Shown: one piece after another, positions 1-9,916 of the stretch
Layout: each line of letters opens with the position of its first letter
Numbering within the stretch: the stretch's first letter is position 1
Assembly: GCA_020832565.1 (NCBI GenBank)
Contig: JAFIEI010000001.1
Coordinates: 186,001 to 250,000, forward strand
Reading direction: 5' to 3'
DNA from: Salinarimonas sp.
GTDB taxonomy: Bacteria; Pseudomonadota; Alphaproteobacteria; Rhizobiales; Beijerinckiaceae
DNA length: 64,000 nucleotides
The notes under the pieces: model-generated
What the model was told of the DNA's origin: nothing
What the model saw: the letters and a program-made list of their open reading frames with translations, nothing else
Databases searched by the model: none
Position numbers and translations under genes: made by a program

Positions 1-897
1 GACGATGCCTGGGAGGATATTCTGCGCCGAAAGTCCTTCGGGGCGCTTCCGCGAAAGGATTACCTCGTGGGCGAGGATGCGCACCCGCACGCGTGTGCCG
101 GGTGCATTGTGCAGGGTCGGCAGGAACAGCGGGCCCGTCTCGGTGTCGAGCCGGCTGAGGCCGTCGGGTGAATGTTCGCGCAGGATTGCCGGCAGCATTG
201 CCGCCATCTCGCGTATCCCCATTGCATGCAGGGCCTGCGGGTCGCACATGACTTCGGCCGTCGTTCCCTCGGCCACTACACGGCCGGTTTCGATCACCAC
301 CATGCGATCAGCCAGCAGCTGCGCCTCGTTGACATCATGCGTGACCAGAACGACAGGCATCTCAAGATGCGAACGCAATGCAATGATTTCAGCATAGAGC
401 TTTTCACGGGTCGCACGATCCACCGCCGAGAAGGGCTCGTCGAGAAGCAGCGTCTGCGGTCGCCGGGCGAGGGCGCGGGCGACAGCGACGCGTTGCTGTT
501 GGCCACCCGATAATGCCGCAGGCTTGCGATCGGCGAGACCGTGCAGGTTGACGAGGTCGAGGATACGCTCCGCCTCGCGCATATCGGGGGAATCCATGGC
601 TGCCATCACGTTTCGGGCGGCCGTCATGTGCGGAAACAGCGCGTAGTTTTGAAACACGAGACCCGCGCGGCGTCGGTGCGCCGGGAGGTTCACTCCGGAC
701 TTGCTGTCGAGCCATGTCGAGCCGTCCACTGTGACGCGGGCGGAGGAGGGCAGCCACAGCCCCGCAATCGTGCGCAGTATCGTCGTTTTTCCCGAACCGG
801 AATGCCCTACGAGTGCCAGAAGTTCACCCCGCTCGACGCGGAACTCAATGTCGAGCGGTATCGGCGTCGTGGCCCGAGCCATCACCTCCAGCGCCAT
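1..897 (-). CDS. modC: Molybdate ABC transporter ATP-binding protein ModC (3' end cut off by window)
   Basis: This is the ATPase subunit that powers molybdate import on the cytoplasmic face of the inner membrane. The ORF track misses it because no stop lies inside the window; I read it by reverse translation. It shows a Walker A motif (GHSGSGKTT), an ABC signature ([10 protein letters not shown]), a Walker B motif (LLLDEP) and an H-loop (VLVTHD). About 299 codons are present, and the C-terminal part, where a molybdate-binding TOBE/MOP domain normally sits, begins but is not complete. The ATG overlaps the modB stop as ATGA, which indicates translational coupling and a single operon with modB and modA. 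Substrate assignment rests on the modA and ModE-like neighbours as well as the family. Confidence 0.9.
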   Translation of the reverse strand, partial: MALEVMARATTPIPLDIEFRVERGELLALVGHSGSGKTTILRTIAGLWLPSSARVTVDGSTWLDSKSGVNLPAHRRRAGLVFQNYALFPHMTAARNVMAAMDSPDMREAERILDLVNLHGLADRKPAALSGGQQQRVAVARALARRPQTLLLDEPFSAVDRATREKLYAEIIALRSHLEMPVVLVTHDVNEAQLLADRMVVIETGRVVAEGTTAEVMCDPQALHAMGIREMAAMLPAILREHSPDGLSRLDTETGPLFLPTLHNAPGTRVRVRILAHEVILSRKRPEGLSAQNILPGIV

Positions 898-1565
898 CAG
901 CCGAGCCTCCTGCCGACCCGGGCCGATAGGGAGAAGGTCACGGCGATTGTGAACAACGAGATCGCGACGAGAACAGCCGACATGGTCGCGGCCGCATCGG
1001 TATCGAAAGCTTGAACGCGGTCATAGATGGAAATCGCGATGGTCCTGGTCTCGCCCGGTATCGAGCCGCCGACCATCAGGACGACACCGAACTCGCCCAG
1101 CGTATGGGCGAAAGTCAGCACCATGGCCGTCACCACGCCCGGCCAGGCCAGCGGCAGCTCGACCTTCCAGAGCGAGCGCCAGGGCGACATCCCGCAACAG
1201 GCGGCGGCTTCGCGGACTTCTGTCGGAATCGCCTGGAAGCCACGCTGTGCCGGCTGGATGGCGAAGGGCAGATTGAACAGGATCGAGGCGAGCAAGAGGC
1301 CCTCAAAGGAGAAGACCAGTTGCTGGCCGAACATGTTTTGCCAAGCCTGGCCGATGGGCGAATTGCGTCCGAACGAGACCAGCAGGTAGAAGCCGAGCAC
1401 CGTGGGTGGCAGGACCAGCGGCAACATGACCAGTGCTTCGACCCAGGCCTTTCCCCTGAACTGCCGGAAGGCGAGGAACCGTCCCATCAGGATCGATACA
1501 GGCAACAGCACCACGACCGTCCAGATCGCCAGCCTGAGAGACAGTTCGAGTGCCGTCCAATCCAC
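897..1565 (-). CDS. modB: Molybdate ABC transporter permease ModB
   Basis: Integral membrane permease of 222 aa, close to the usual ModB length of about 225. Hydrophobic segments run through the protein, for example near residues 10-30, 45-65, 85-105, 135-155 and 195-215. An EAA-type cytoplasmic loop that docks the ATPase is visible as EAAACCGMSPWRSLWKVELP followed by LAWPGV. It sits three bases downstream of modA and overlaps modC by ATGA, so the three are one transcription unit. It forms the channel through which ModA-delivered molybdate passes. Nothing unusual is seen. Confidence 0.93.
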   Translation of the reverse strand: MDWTALELSLRLAIWTVVVLLPVSILMGRFLAFRQFRGKAWVEALVMLPLVLPPTVLGFYLLVSFGRNSPIGQAWQNMFGQQLVFSFEGLLLASILFNLPFAIQPAQRGFQAIPTEVREAAACCGMSPWRSLWKVELPLAWPGVVTAMVLTFAHTLGEFGVVLMVGGSIPGETRTIAISIYDRVQAFDTDAAATMSAVLVAISLFTIAVTFSLSARVGRRLG

Positions 1566-1568
1566 GCG

Positions 1569-2357
1569 TCACTCCTGCGGTAAGACGAAACCGTAACGTT
1601 CCATGATCCCGCGTGCCGTCGGCTCCATCAGGTAGGCATAGAAGGCCTCGGCTACCGGGCCGGCATTGTGGAGCAGAACCATGCGCTGGCGTAGCGGTTC
1701 GTGCCAGTCTTCAGGGATCATTGCATAACTTCCCTGCGGCGCGACTTGCGGCGCCAGAGCCAGCGAATACGCGATAATTCCGCCCTCGGCGTTACCCGAG
1801 AGCGCGAATTGCGCCGCCTGACTGACGTTCTCGCCCAGAACGAGGAAGGGCTGAACGTCATCCCAGAGCCCCCTGGTGATCAGGGCCTCGCGCGCGCGCA
1901 TGCCGTAGGGAGCATGCTCGGGATTGGCGATGGCGAAACGCGTCAATCCACCCTCGCCGAGCATGTCGGCAAGGTGGTCCATGTCACTATCAGGGGTGAG
2001 TGTCGAGCCATGCGGCACCATGATCACCACACGGCCAATTCCATACAGATCACCCTCGTTGCGGGTGAAGCCATCGGCGTGAAGATCGGCGACGAATTGC
2101 TCGTCGGCGGCCATGAAGATCTCGAACGGTGCCCCCTCCCGAATCTGCCGGGAGAAATTCCCGGTGGATCCCATCGATAATCGCACGCGCATACCCGTAT
2201 CGGCTTCGAATGCCGTGGCGATTTCCTCGACCGCAAACTGGAGATCCGATGCCGCCGCGACAACCGGGGCCTCATCCTGCGCCAACGCGGGCCAGGCCCC
2301 GACCATGATCGACGAAATGGCCGCCAGAAGAACCTGCCGAACGTAGGCTGACGGCAT
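1569..2357 (-). CDS. modA: Periplasmic molybdate-binding protein ModA
   Basis: Periplasmic binding protein that captures molybdate (or tungstate) and hands it to ModB. The track starts at 2384, but the ATG at 2357 is better: it has AGGGAT about 8 bases upstream and begins a clean signal peptide (MPSAYVRQVLLAAISSIMVG..ALAQ). The mature part opens with AAASDLQFAVEEIA, the typical ModA oxyanion-binding start, and continues with the SMGSTGNFSRQI loop that contributes ligand-binding serine and threonine hydroxyls. Length from this start is 262 aa, normal for the family. It is the second gene of the modE-like > modA > modB > modC operon. Confidence 0.92.
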   Translation of the reverse strand: MPSAYVRQVLLAAISSIMVGAWPALAQDEAPVVAAASDLQFAVEEIATAFEADTGMRVRLSMGSTGNFSRQIREGAPFEIFMAADEQFVADLHADGFTRNEGDLYGIGRVVIMVPHGSTLTPDSDMDHLADMLGEGGLTRFAIANPEHAPYGMRAREALITRGLWDDVQPFLVLGENVSQAAQFALSGNAEGGIIAYSLALAPQVAPQGSYAMIPEDWHEPLRQRMVLLHNAGPVAEAFYAYLMEPTARGIMERYGFVLPQE

Positions 2358-2421
2358 GTGAGTATCCCTGTTGATATGTTTCATGGAAAATATCGCAGCC
2401 AGCAGCGGATCGCGTCAATCG

Positions 2422-2793
2422 TTATCGTTTCTCGGGAATATCGCTTAGCCGCGCATTCAACGCCGCGAGCTGCTTTGCCCCTGCTGCGGCGACCTCCCGT
2501 TCAAAGGCCCGATATAGGTCGAGCACCTCGCGCCCGGCTTGCGTCAATACGGCTCCTCCGCCTCCTGATCCGCCTCTGGTGCTTTCGACGACGGGTTCGC
2601 GAAAGGTCGCGTTCAGCGTGCCCACGAGTTCCCAGGCACGCTTGTAACTCATTCCCATCTCCCGGCCAGCAGCTGCAATAGATCCGCACCGATCGATCAG
2701 CTCCAGGAGTTCGGCTTTGCCGGGGCCGATCATCGCGTTCTCGCGGAAAACGATCCGTATTCGCAAGCTGGGGACATCGGAAGCGTCAGACAT
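2422..2793 (-). CDS. ModE-type molybdenum regulator, DNA-binding domain only
   Basis: Small winged-helix regulator resembling the N-terminal domain of ModE. The GPGKAELLELIDRCGSIAAA and GMSYKRAWELV stretches match the ModE LysR-like helix-turn-helix, followed by a glycine-rich wing (RGGSGGGGAVLT). The track start at 2889 adds an unlikely N-terminus; MSDASDVPSLRIRI at 2793 is preferred, giving 123 aa. No MOP or TOBE molybdate-binding domain follows, so if it senses molybdate it must do so without the classic C-terminal module. It lies immediately upstream of modA on the same strand, so it probably heads the operon and controls it. Such stand-alone ModE-N proteins are common in Proteobacteria. 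Confidence 0.85.
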   Translation of the reverse strand: MSDASDVPSLRIRIVFRENAMIGPGKAELLELIDRCGSIAAAGREMGMSYKRAWELVGTLNATFREPVVESTRGGSGGGGAVLTQAGREVLDLYRAFEREVAAAGAKQLAALNARLSDIPEKR

Positions 2794-3028
2794 GAACGCA
2801 TGATCCGGCAGAGCACTGAAAAAGACAAGCACGCCGCATTGCCGGATCGTTACGCTGACAGCGCGAACTGCGGGACCTGGCGGAAGCAAAAGGGATGCTT
2901 TCGCCCGGTAATGCCCGACAGGGGGCAGTCAGGAATCGGCGTGACCGGGAAGGTCGATCCGGAACCGATCTGTACCGAATTCCAGGTTTGGTGCCCGGAG
3001 AGGAGCGCAGCAGCGCCACGTTGTGACG

Positions 3029-5314
3029 TCAATGGCCGGCGCCTCTGCGTTTCTTCCTGCTGCCCGGCAGCTTCACGATCGACGAAGGGCTGACATCCTT
3101 CCCCGCCACGATGCGCGTCCAGTTCCTGATGAACCAGGGAATCCGCGTGCCCGGCATCGGCTTTGCATAGAAATACCCTTGCGCATTCCCGCAGCCGAGG
3201 GCCTGCAGATGCTCGGCCTGTTCCCTCGTTTCGACGCCTTCGGCCGTGACGTCGAGATGGAAACTCCGGCCCAGCCCGATCACGGCCTCGACGATCGCCG
3301 CATCGCCCCTGTCGGTCATCATGTCGCGCACGAAACTCTGGTCGATCTTGATATGGTCCACGGGAAAATGCTTGAGGTGCATCAGCGAGGCGAAGCCGGT
3401 CCCGAAATCGTCGAGGGCGATCCGCACCCCGGCATCGTGGAACTGCCGCAGCGTCGCCGAAACCGTTTCCTGGCAGCGCCCCAGGAACACTGTCTCGGTG
3501 ACCTCGATCTCGAGCAGGCTGGCGGGCACCCGATGCTCTTCGAGGACGCGCAAGAAGCGGCTCGCGAGAGCCGGATCGGTATATTCGGCCGACGATGTGT
3601 TAATGGCCACACCGCCGCATTCGAGCCCCATGCCGCGCCATGATTGCAGGTCCGAGGCGATCCGGCGGATCATTGCATTGCCGAAGGCGTTCGCGATCTC
3701 GACATCGGAGAAGACCGATCCGAAGCAGGCCGGCGTCAACAGGCCGTTTGCCGGGCTCTGCCACCGGGCGAGAGCCTCGAAGCCGCTGATACGCCCTGTT
3801 TTCAGGTCGATTTTCGGCTGATAATATGGAGCGAACTCGTGGTTGGCGAGGCCATTGCGGACCTCCTGCAGTATCTGGACCCGTTGGAGCATGGCCTTGC
3901 GGGCAAGGTCGTTGTAGACCACGGCTCGGGTTCGGCCCTCCGCTTTGGCGCGGTAGAGAGCGATATCGGCGTCCTTCATCAGTTCGACGACATCGCGGTG
4001 ATGGTCGGGAAAGGCGGCGACGCCGATGCTCGCCTTCGTCGAGAGCGTGCGGCCTTCATATTCGAAAGTCGTGCGCAGCTGCTCGACGAGGCGCTCGGCA
4101 AAGCGGGCAGCATCGGCCAGGGTGAACGGTGCGGCGACGATGACGGCGAACTCGTCGCCACCGAGCCGGGCGACCGTGTCGCAGGGCCGGACCATGGCCT
4201 TCAGCCGATTGGCTGTCTGTCGCAACAATTCGTCGCCGGCGTCATGTCCGAGCAGGTCGTTCACGTCCTTGAACTCGTCGAGGTCGATCAGAAGCAGACT
4301 GACCGTGCTTGCGTCCGCCTCGGCATTGCGGAGCGCCTGGTTGAGTTCTCTTGTGAAGGCGGCACGGTTGGGCAGGCCGGTGAGATCGTCCTCATTCGCC
4401 ATCCGCCAGATCTCGTTCTCGGCGGCCTTGCGCTTGGTGATATCCGTGAAGGTTCGCACGACACCGCCGCCGGCGACGGGCACGGTCCTGACCTCGAGGA
4501 CCAGGCCGTTGGGTCTTGTACGCTCATAGTCATATCGCGTGGCATGAACAATTACCTTGTCTATGTCTCTTAAAAGTTCCCCCTCTGTAAGTGCGAACTC
4601 CCCTTGCGCCTTTTGAAACGCGACGATCTGCTCAAAACGCGGCTGCGATTCAACGAACCCTGTCGGCAATTCGAGCAGTTCAGCGGCGCGTGCATTGATG
4701 ATGGGAACACGCCCGTCCGCCTCGATCATCAACAGGCCCTGATCCATGGTGGCGAGCGCGATCTGGAGGAAACGGCGTTCCACGCGAATTTCGAGCTCAC
4801 GCATGACCGCACGTGCCAGCGCCTCCAGGATTTCGATTTGGGCTTGCATCTGTCCTTCGGGGCGCTCGACGCGATCCAGGACGCAGATCGTACCCAGCGG
4901 AAGCCCGCCCGGAGTGCGCAGGACGGCACCGGCATAGAACCGGATTCTCGGCTCGTCGGTGACGAGAGGATTGCAGCAGAAGCGGGCATCCCCAGTGGCA
5001 TCGGGAACGATGAACACGCCCTTGTTCAAAATGGCATGCGCGCAAAATGAAATCTCGCGCGGCGTCTCGCGGATCCCCAGGCCGATCGCGCTCTTGAACC
5101 ATTGCGAATGTTCGCCGACGAAGCTGACGAGCGCCATCGGCGCATCGAAGGTCCGGGCCGCGATCCGGGCAATGTCGTCGAATGCCGTCTCCGGAAGGGT
5201 GCCGAGGATATCATACGATTCGAGCGCAGAAAGCCGCTCCTGCTCCGTCCATGCCTGCGCGGACGCGAGCGGGTGCGTGCGGTTCTGTCGGACTGGCCTA
5301 TCCGCATTGCTCAT
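3029..5314 (-). CDS. GAF-PAS-GGDEF-EAL cyclic di-GMP protein
   Basis: Cytoplasmic two-way c-di-GMP enzyme of about 761 aa. The ATG at 5314 is chosen over the track's TTG at 5326 because GGGGAAG lies just upstream. Order: GAF-like domain (about 30-170, with SFCAHAILNKGVF), a PAS region (about 180-300, ending FTDITKRKAAENE), GGDEF (motif RLGGDEF near residue 390, with the allosteric I-site RPCD exactly five residues before it) and EAL (FEALARW near 515). EAL catalytic residues appear intact: NTS, EVTETVF, DDFGTG, IKID and AEGVET. Both activities are therefore possible. No transmembrane segment is seen. It lies downstream of a chemoreceptor on the same strand, with 275 bases between. Confidence 0.92.
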   Translation of the reverse strand: MSNADRPVRQNRTHPLASAQAWTEQERLSALESYDILGTLPETAFDDIARIAARTFDAPMALVSFVGEHSQWFKSAIGLGIRETPREISFCAHAILNKGVFIVPDATGDARFCCNPLVTDEPRIRFYAGAVLRTPGGLPLGTICVLDRVERPEGQMQAQIEILEALARAVMRELEIRVERRFLQIALATMDQGLLMIEADGRVPIINARAAELLELPTGFVESQPRFEQIVAFQKAQGEFALTEGELLRDIDKVIVHATRYDYERTRPNGLVLEVRTVPVAGGGVVRTFTDITKRKAAENEIWRMANEDDLTGLPNRAAFTRELNQALRNAEADASTVSLLLIDLDEFKDVNDLLGHDAGDELLRQTANRLKAMVRPCDTVARLGGDEFAVIVAAPFTLADAARFAERLVEQLRTTFEYEGRTLSTKASIGVAAFPDHHRDVVELMKDADIALYRAKAEGRTRAVVYNDLARKAMLQRVQILQEVRNGLANHEFAPYYQPKIDLKTGRISGFEALARWQSPANGLLTPACFGSVFSDVEIANAFGNAMIRRIASDLQSWRGMGLECGGVAINTSSAEYTDPALASRFLRVLEEHRVPASLLEIEVTETVFLGRCQETVSATLRQFHDAGVRIALDDFGTGFASLMHLKHFPVDHIKIDQSFVRDMMTDRGDAAIVEAVIGLGRSFHLDVTAEGVETREQAEHLQALGCGNAQGYFYAKPMPGTRIPWFIRNWTRIVAGKDVSPSSIVKLPGSRKKRRGAGH

Positions 5315-5589
5315 TAGCTTCCCCAATCCGGAATGGATTTCGCATCAGGCGATGGGCTTGCATCTCGGGCTGCGCTGGCCGGGATCATGCGCGCGGCATG
5401 TTTCCATCTTCATACCGAGAGCAAGCCGTTGGTAAAGAATGTTAAATCGGCGGGCGACCGGGGCGCGACGTCCCGGTCGGCTGCGGGTCTCCTCGCGGAC
5501 CCCGGGGCGGGTTCCTGTGACAGGACAGGTCCCGACCCGGGGACTTCGCGCGCGATCGAAAGCTCACCGATCGCACCTGCGAAGGCAGA

Positions 5590-7287
5590 TCATGCGGCGC
5601 GAACACGGTTCAGGAAACCGGCGACCGCATTCTTCAGCTCGCCGGCCTGACCGTTCAGGAGCTGGGAGGCGTCGCGCACCTCCGACGACATCTTTCCGGC
5701 TTCTGCAGCGGCTTCCCTGACGCCGGAAATCGCTTCGGAGACGGAGGAGGTCCCGGTCGCTGCCTCGCTGACGTTCCGGGCGATTTCACCGGTCGCGGAT
5801 TGCTGCTGTTCCGCCGCCGCGGCGACATTCGCGGCGCGCTCCGTAATGTCCTTGACCATCACGACGATTCGATCGACCGCCGCTTTCGACAGACCGGCAG
5901 AGGATTTCATTTCACCGATCTGGAGATTGATCTGCTCGGTCGCCTTGCTGGTCTGCTCGGCAAGCTGCTTGACCTCGGTGGCGACCACGGCAAAGCCGCG
6001 TCCGGCCTCGCCTGCGCGCGCCGCTTCGATCGTGGCGTTGAGCGCGAGCAGATTGGTCTTGTCCGCGATATCGCTGATGAGCTCCGTCATTCCCGCGACG
6101 CGCTCGACGACCTGTGCAACGGCATCCACGGCGGATGCCGTCTGGATGGCCTCATCGTTGGCATTGGCCGCAAGGGTGGATGTGCCGTGAATGTCGCGCG
6201 CGACCTCGGTGACGGTGGCGGAGAGTTCTTCACTTGCTGCTGCCACGGCGCCGACATTGGCGCTCGCTTCCTCTGCGGCAGCGGATACCGTGAGAACCTG
6301 ATTGCTGGTTTCCTCGGATATCGCCGACATGGCCACGGCATTGCCGTTGAGCTGTTCGGCTGCGGCGCCGACCTGGGAAATGATTTCGCTGACCGCACTG
6401 TCGAAATCATCGGCAAGCCGCTGCATTTCCTGCTTGCGCCTCTCCTCCGCCCGCGCCTCCGAGGTCGCGGCTTCGTCTTCGAGCTGCTTTGCCCGCAAGA
6501 GCCCCTGTTGAAGGACGAGCGCGGTTTGGGCGACTTCGCCCACCTCGTCTTTGCGATCGGTGTCCGGGATCGCAATATCCAGCTTCCCGCCTGCCAGTTG
6601 CCGCAGGCAGTCGACGATCCGACGCAAGGGCACCGTGATACCGAACTTCGCCACGACGAAGCCGAACAGGCTGCCCGCGAGGGTTCCGATTGCTGCGATC
6701 ACAACCAGCAGCATCGTCTTCGATGCAGCGAGGTCCTGCGCCTCCAAGGCCAATGCGTCGCCGTTCGAATCGGTATACGCGACGAGCTCCGTGAGGGATT
6801 GGCGCAGCAGATTCGCGGCCCTGCGGTTCTGATGCACGATCGCGTTCAGCTGTGCCTGCGCTTGCGAGATATCGCTGTCCTGATGCCGCTCGCCCTCGCG
6901 CAGGAAACTGTCGAGACCGGTGAAATACGCGTCCGCCCGGCTCTCGATGGTATTGATCAATGCGACCTGATTCCCGGTCGCCGTTTCCCGCAGGCGGGCG
7001 AGGCGATCATTGAACATTTCCCTGCTGTCCAGCGCCGCGTCACGGACTTCGCCAAAGCTCGACGGATCAGCGATGATGCGGTACTCGGCTCGCGACATTT
7101 CAATTGCGTTCTGGTTCATGGTCGCAGCAAGCCGCACCTCGTCTGCACCCAGATTGATGCGTTCTGCGGAAGCGGCCAGGGCAATAAAGCCCTGGTAGGC
7201 GACGACTGATATCGTCACTGCAGCCGTCGTCATGATGGCGATGATGAAGCCGATCTTGATTCCAACCGTGAATTTACTAAGCATCAT
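5590..7287 (-). CDS. Methyl-accepting chemotaxis protein
   Basis: Membrane chemoreceptor of about 565 aa. The track start at 7302 is a TTG; the ATG at 7287 (or the next codon) is preferred because GGGGGGAG sits about 5 bases upstream. Order: TM1 (about 7-30), a periplasmic all-helical ligand region (about 40-190), TM2 ([22 protein letters not shown]), a HAMP linker ([21 protein letters not shown]), then the coiled-coil signalling domain. The highly conserved hairpin tip is present ([19 protein letters not shown]). There is no C-terminal CheR-tethering pentapeptide. No che genes are in the window, so it must signal to a kinase encoded elsewhere. The ligand cannot be told from sequence. Confidence 0.95.
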   Translation of the reverse strand: MMLSKFTVGIKIGFIIAIMTTAAVTISVVAYQGFIALAASAERINLGADEVRLAATMNQNAIEMSRAEYRIIADPSSFGEVRDAALDSREMFNDRLARLRETATGNQVALINTIESRADAYFTGLDSFLREGERHQDSDISQAQAQLNAIVHQNRRAANLLRQSLTELVAYTDSNGDALALEAQDLAASKTMLLVVIAAIGTLAGSLFGFVVAKFGITVPLRRIVDCLRQLAGGKLDIAIPDTDRKDEVGEVAQTALVLQQGLLRAKQLEDEAATSEARAEERRKQEMQRLADDFDSAVSEIISQVGAAAEQLNGNAVAMSAISEETSNQVLTVSAAAEEASANVGAVAAASEELSATVTEVARDIHGTSTLAANANDEAIQTASAVDAVAQVVERVAGMTELISDIADKTNLLALNATIEAARAGEAGRGFAVVATEVKQLAEQTSKATEQINLQIGEMKSSAGLSKAAVDRIVVMVKDITERAANVAAAAEQQQSATGEIARNVSEAATGTSSVSEAISGVREAAAEAGKMSSEVRDASQLLNGQAGELKNAVAGFLNRVRAA

Positions 7288-7646
7288 TTCTACTCCCCCC
7301 AAGGATTAATGATCAGTTCAGCAATCTCATGGGGGGGCGTTTACGGGTGATTATCTGTTGTTTTAAAAAAGTTAAACGGAGCGGTTTAATTGCAAGATGA
7401 TGTTGGCGGAATGCGCGAATACGTGCAAATACTTAAGATTCGATTTGGTGAGTAATTCTTCAATGTTGACTTATTTCGAATAAAAAGTTGCTGGAATTTT
7501 AATTTATTTAAATCTATCGAAAATGTATATCGGCGCTCATCAAAATATATTGATATGTTTTAACTTAGTATATAATTTAATTAATTTGAAAATCACAATC
7601 ATTCTCACTATAGCAATTCTAATGAAAACGCGGTCTTCATTAAAAA
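7288..7646. other. AT-rich intergenic region between chemoreceptor and REC-EAL-REC-wHTH genes
   Basis: This gap is strikingly AT-rich against GC-rich neighbours, with runs such as aatttatttaaatctatcg and atataatttaattaatttg. It must hold the chemoreceptor promoter (minus strand) and the 3' end of the upstream gene. No ORF, hairpin with a T-tract, or convincing paired -35/-10 could be assigned by eye. Low GC may reflect a strongly bent promoter region or a nucleoid-protein binding site. Confidence 0.5.
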
Positions 7647-9659
7647 TTACTCTGTTATCGACAAGCTATAACCATATCCTCGTATTGTCTTGATGTGAAT
7701 AGACTTGTTGGTGTCGATATCTTCGATTTTTCGGCGCAATTTGCTGACGCAAACGTCAAGCGACTTGTCCTGCTTGCTGTAATCCCGCCACAGCACGGAG
7801 CGCGACAATGCCTGGCGCGTCGCAACATGCCCCTCGGCATCCTTAAGGGCGCGCAGCAACAGGATCTCGGCATGCGTCAGGTGCTGCTCGCCCGTAACGG
7901 AAGCAATCAGGCCACGTACCAGATCAAGCGTTATCGCCTTCGATATGGCAACCGTATCCGGAGCGTCGACAGGGGCCCTGCGGCCCAGTGTCCTGAGCAG
8001 GCGCGCCTTGAGCTCACGGACGGAGAAGGGCTTCATGATATAGTCGTCGACGCCGGCATTGATGGCGTCGGCGCGGCTGTCGCTGGTGCCCGCCCCTGAG
8101 ATGATGATCACGGCTGCATCCGTCAGGTCGCGGATGTTCGGCAGGATGTCGAGGCCGTATCCGTCGGGCATCTGCAGGTCGAGAATGACGGCATCATATC
8201 CCGATGCAGGGGGATCACGCAGCCGCTTGAGCGCGTCCTGCAGGCTTGCGGACCTGCTGAACAGGGCGTCGTCGGCGAGCCACATGTTGCAGATCATATC
8301 AGCAACGAGAGGATCATCCTCCACCAACAGGAAGTGGCGGGCCCGGTTCTCTTTCGCTGTATTGCCTGCCGCAACGCCCGTGATCATCGGATCGATGCGC
8401 GTCGCGGCGGCAATCTGCGCCTCGGCGGCGGTTCGGGCCTTCTGGACGAGATCGCGAATGCGGGTCTGCTCGTCCTCATCGCCGAGAATACGCAGCAATT
8501 CGCCATGCGGTACGGGTCGAGCGAAAAGGAAGCCCTGAGCAATATCGAAGCCGAGCGCGCAGACCCGCCCGAGATCCTCGATTGTCTCCACCCCTTCGGC
8601 GACAGCCGTGGCATTGCAGGCATGGGCAAGGTCGACCGAGGCGCGGCAGATGCCGCGTGCGCGCGGATCCGTGGCCATCTCCGCCACGATCGCGCGTTCG
8701 AGCTTCAACTCCGTGAAGGAAAAGCTGCGCAATCGATCGAAAGTAGCATAGGCGGTCCCGAAATCGTCGATGGAAACATCGAGTCCGTGCAATCGCGCGC
8801 GCGTGCTGAAAGCTTCTGCGACGAGGTTGTCGCCCACGTCGTTTTCGGTGATCTCGATCGTGATCGGCACGTCATCACCGAGGCTGCCACGCACCAGGAT
8901 GAGCTGCCGCATGAGATATTCATCGGCCAGCAGGTCGCCGAACACGTTGATCGAGATCCTGACATGCTTTCCGCGCAGCTCTTCACCGAGCAAAGCTGCC
9001 GCGTCGATCGCCGCACCGGTGAGTGCACGCTTCTCCTGCTCTCCCGCCTCCTCGATGAAAAGTGCCGGGGAAAGTATCCCCTTCTGGGGATGGGCTATGC
9101 GCGCCAGCGTTTCGAGGCCGCAGATCCGGCCCGAACGCAGATCGATCTGGGGCTGAAACCAGAACTGCAGCCATCCGGATGCAAGGGCTTCCCGCAGGAG
9201 AGCATTGCCCGGCATGACGTCGATGATCTCCGCCGTGCTCTCCCTAGGATCGGTGCGGCTCGCGAGCAGATCCATCAGGGCCTTGCGGCGGAATGGTTTG
9301 GGAAGCGCACCGAGAACGCGATGCCCGAAGCCGCGCGCGATGCTCGCGGCGCGCTGGAGCGTATCGAGGGAATGCCCGCTGATCAGGATCACGTCGCTGG
9401 ACGAACCCGCCCGGGCCAGTCTGCTCAGAACGTCGATTGCATCGGTATTGCCTAGGGCGAGGTCGATGATCAGCACGGAATATGCGTGTGCCGAAACCTT
9501 TTCGAACGGGTCTGAGAGCCCGTCGATCGCCACCACGTCGTAGGATGTCGCATCCAGCATGCGAACGAGCATTTCACGAATGCCCGGGTCATCCTCGACG
9601 ATGAGGATCGTTTGCGGATCTGGCACGATCGGGGCCGGGGGAAGCCTCTCGTTCATCAT
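7647..9659 (-). CDS. REC-EAL-REC-winged helix response regulator (c-di-GMP phosphodiesterase fused to OmpR-type DNA-binding domain)
   Basis: A 670-aa fusion. Receiver 1 spans about 17-130 (IVEDD, phosphoacceptor D66, LISGHS, K121). The EAL domain spans about 150-395, with key residues by position: E183 in a variant ETL motif, N238, E269, D298-D299, K319, E355 and Q375, so hydrolysis of c-di-GMP remains plausible. Receiver 2 spans about 443-560 (LVEDD, D494, K543). The C-terminal OmpR/PhoB-type winged helix spans about 575-668, with recognition helix SLDVCVSKLRRKI and wing IHIKTIRGYGYSL. It would be cytoplasmic and DNA-binding. Single REC-EAL proteins are well known; this double-receiver, EAL, DNA-binding order is unusual. 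It lies upstream of a chemoreceptor and downstream of another REC-EAL gene, all on the minus strand. Confidence 0.93.
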   Translation of the reverse strand: MMNERLPPAPIVPDPQTILIVEDDPGIREMLVRMLDATSYDVVAIDGLSDPFEKVSAHAYSVLIIDLALGNTDAIDVLSRLARAGSSSDVILISGHSLDTLQRAASIARGFGHRVLGALPKPFRRKALMDLLASRTDPRESTAEIIDVMPGNALLREALASGWLQFWFQPQIDLRSGRICGLETLARIAHPQKGILSPALFIEEAGEQEKRALTGAAIDAAALLGEELRGKHVRISINVFGDLLADEYLMRQLILVRGSLGDDVPITIEITENDVGDNLVAEAFSTRARLHGLDVSIDDFGTAYATFDRLRSFSFTELKLERAIVAEMATDPRARGICRASVDLAHACNATAVAEGVETIEDLGRVCALGFDIAQGFLFARPVPHGELLRILGDEDEQTRIRDLVQKARTAAEAQIAAATRIDPMITGVAAGNTAKENRARHFLLVEDDPLVADMICNMWLADDALFSRSASLQDALKRLRDPPASGYDAVILDLQMPDGYGLDILPNIRDLTDAAVIIISGAGTSDSRADAINAGVDDYIMKPFSVRELKARLLRTLGRRAPVDAPDTVAISKAITLDLVRGLIASVTGEQHLTHAEILLLRALKDAEGHVATRQALSRSVLWRDYSKQDKSLDVCVSKLRRKIEDIDTNKSIHIKTIRGYGYSLSITE

Positions 9660-9916
9660 CGCCGGAACGCCATTCCTTAAATCAGCCCGATTAAGCTCGG
9701 AATCTCAAGCGCTTGTAACAGGATAACTTAAAAATTCGCGAGATGAAATAAACCGACATTGAATTCTGTAGATGGCACATTCCAATTCGGCATAAATTGG
9801 CCCTCGGAAGATAAAGCCAATTAATTTACTTAGTTGTGTTATAATTATAATATTCGTATATTGCTCTTTCTCGCATGGTGCAATCGGTCGTGCTCGGTCC
9901 TTCGTCATATCTGCGC

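Noticed and set aside
2358-2421. ModE-binding palindrome upstream of modA
   Set aside because: Short cgatat/ataacg elements are present, but they do not form a convincing inverted repeat with the known spacing.
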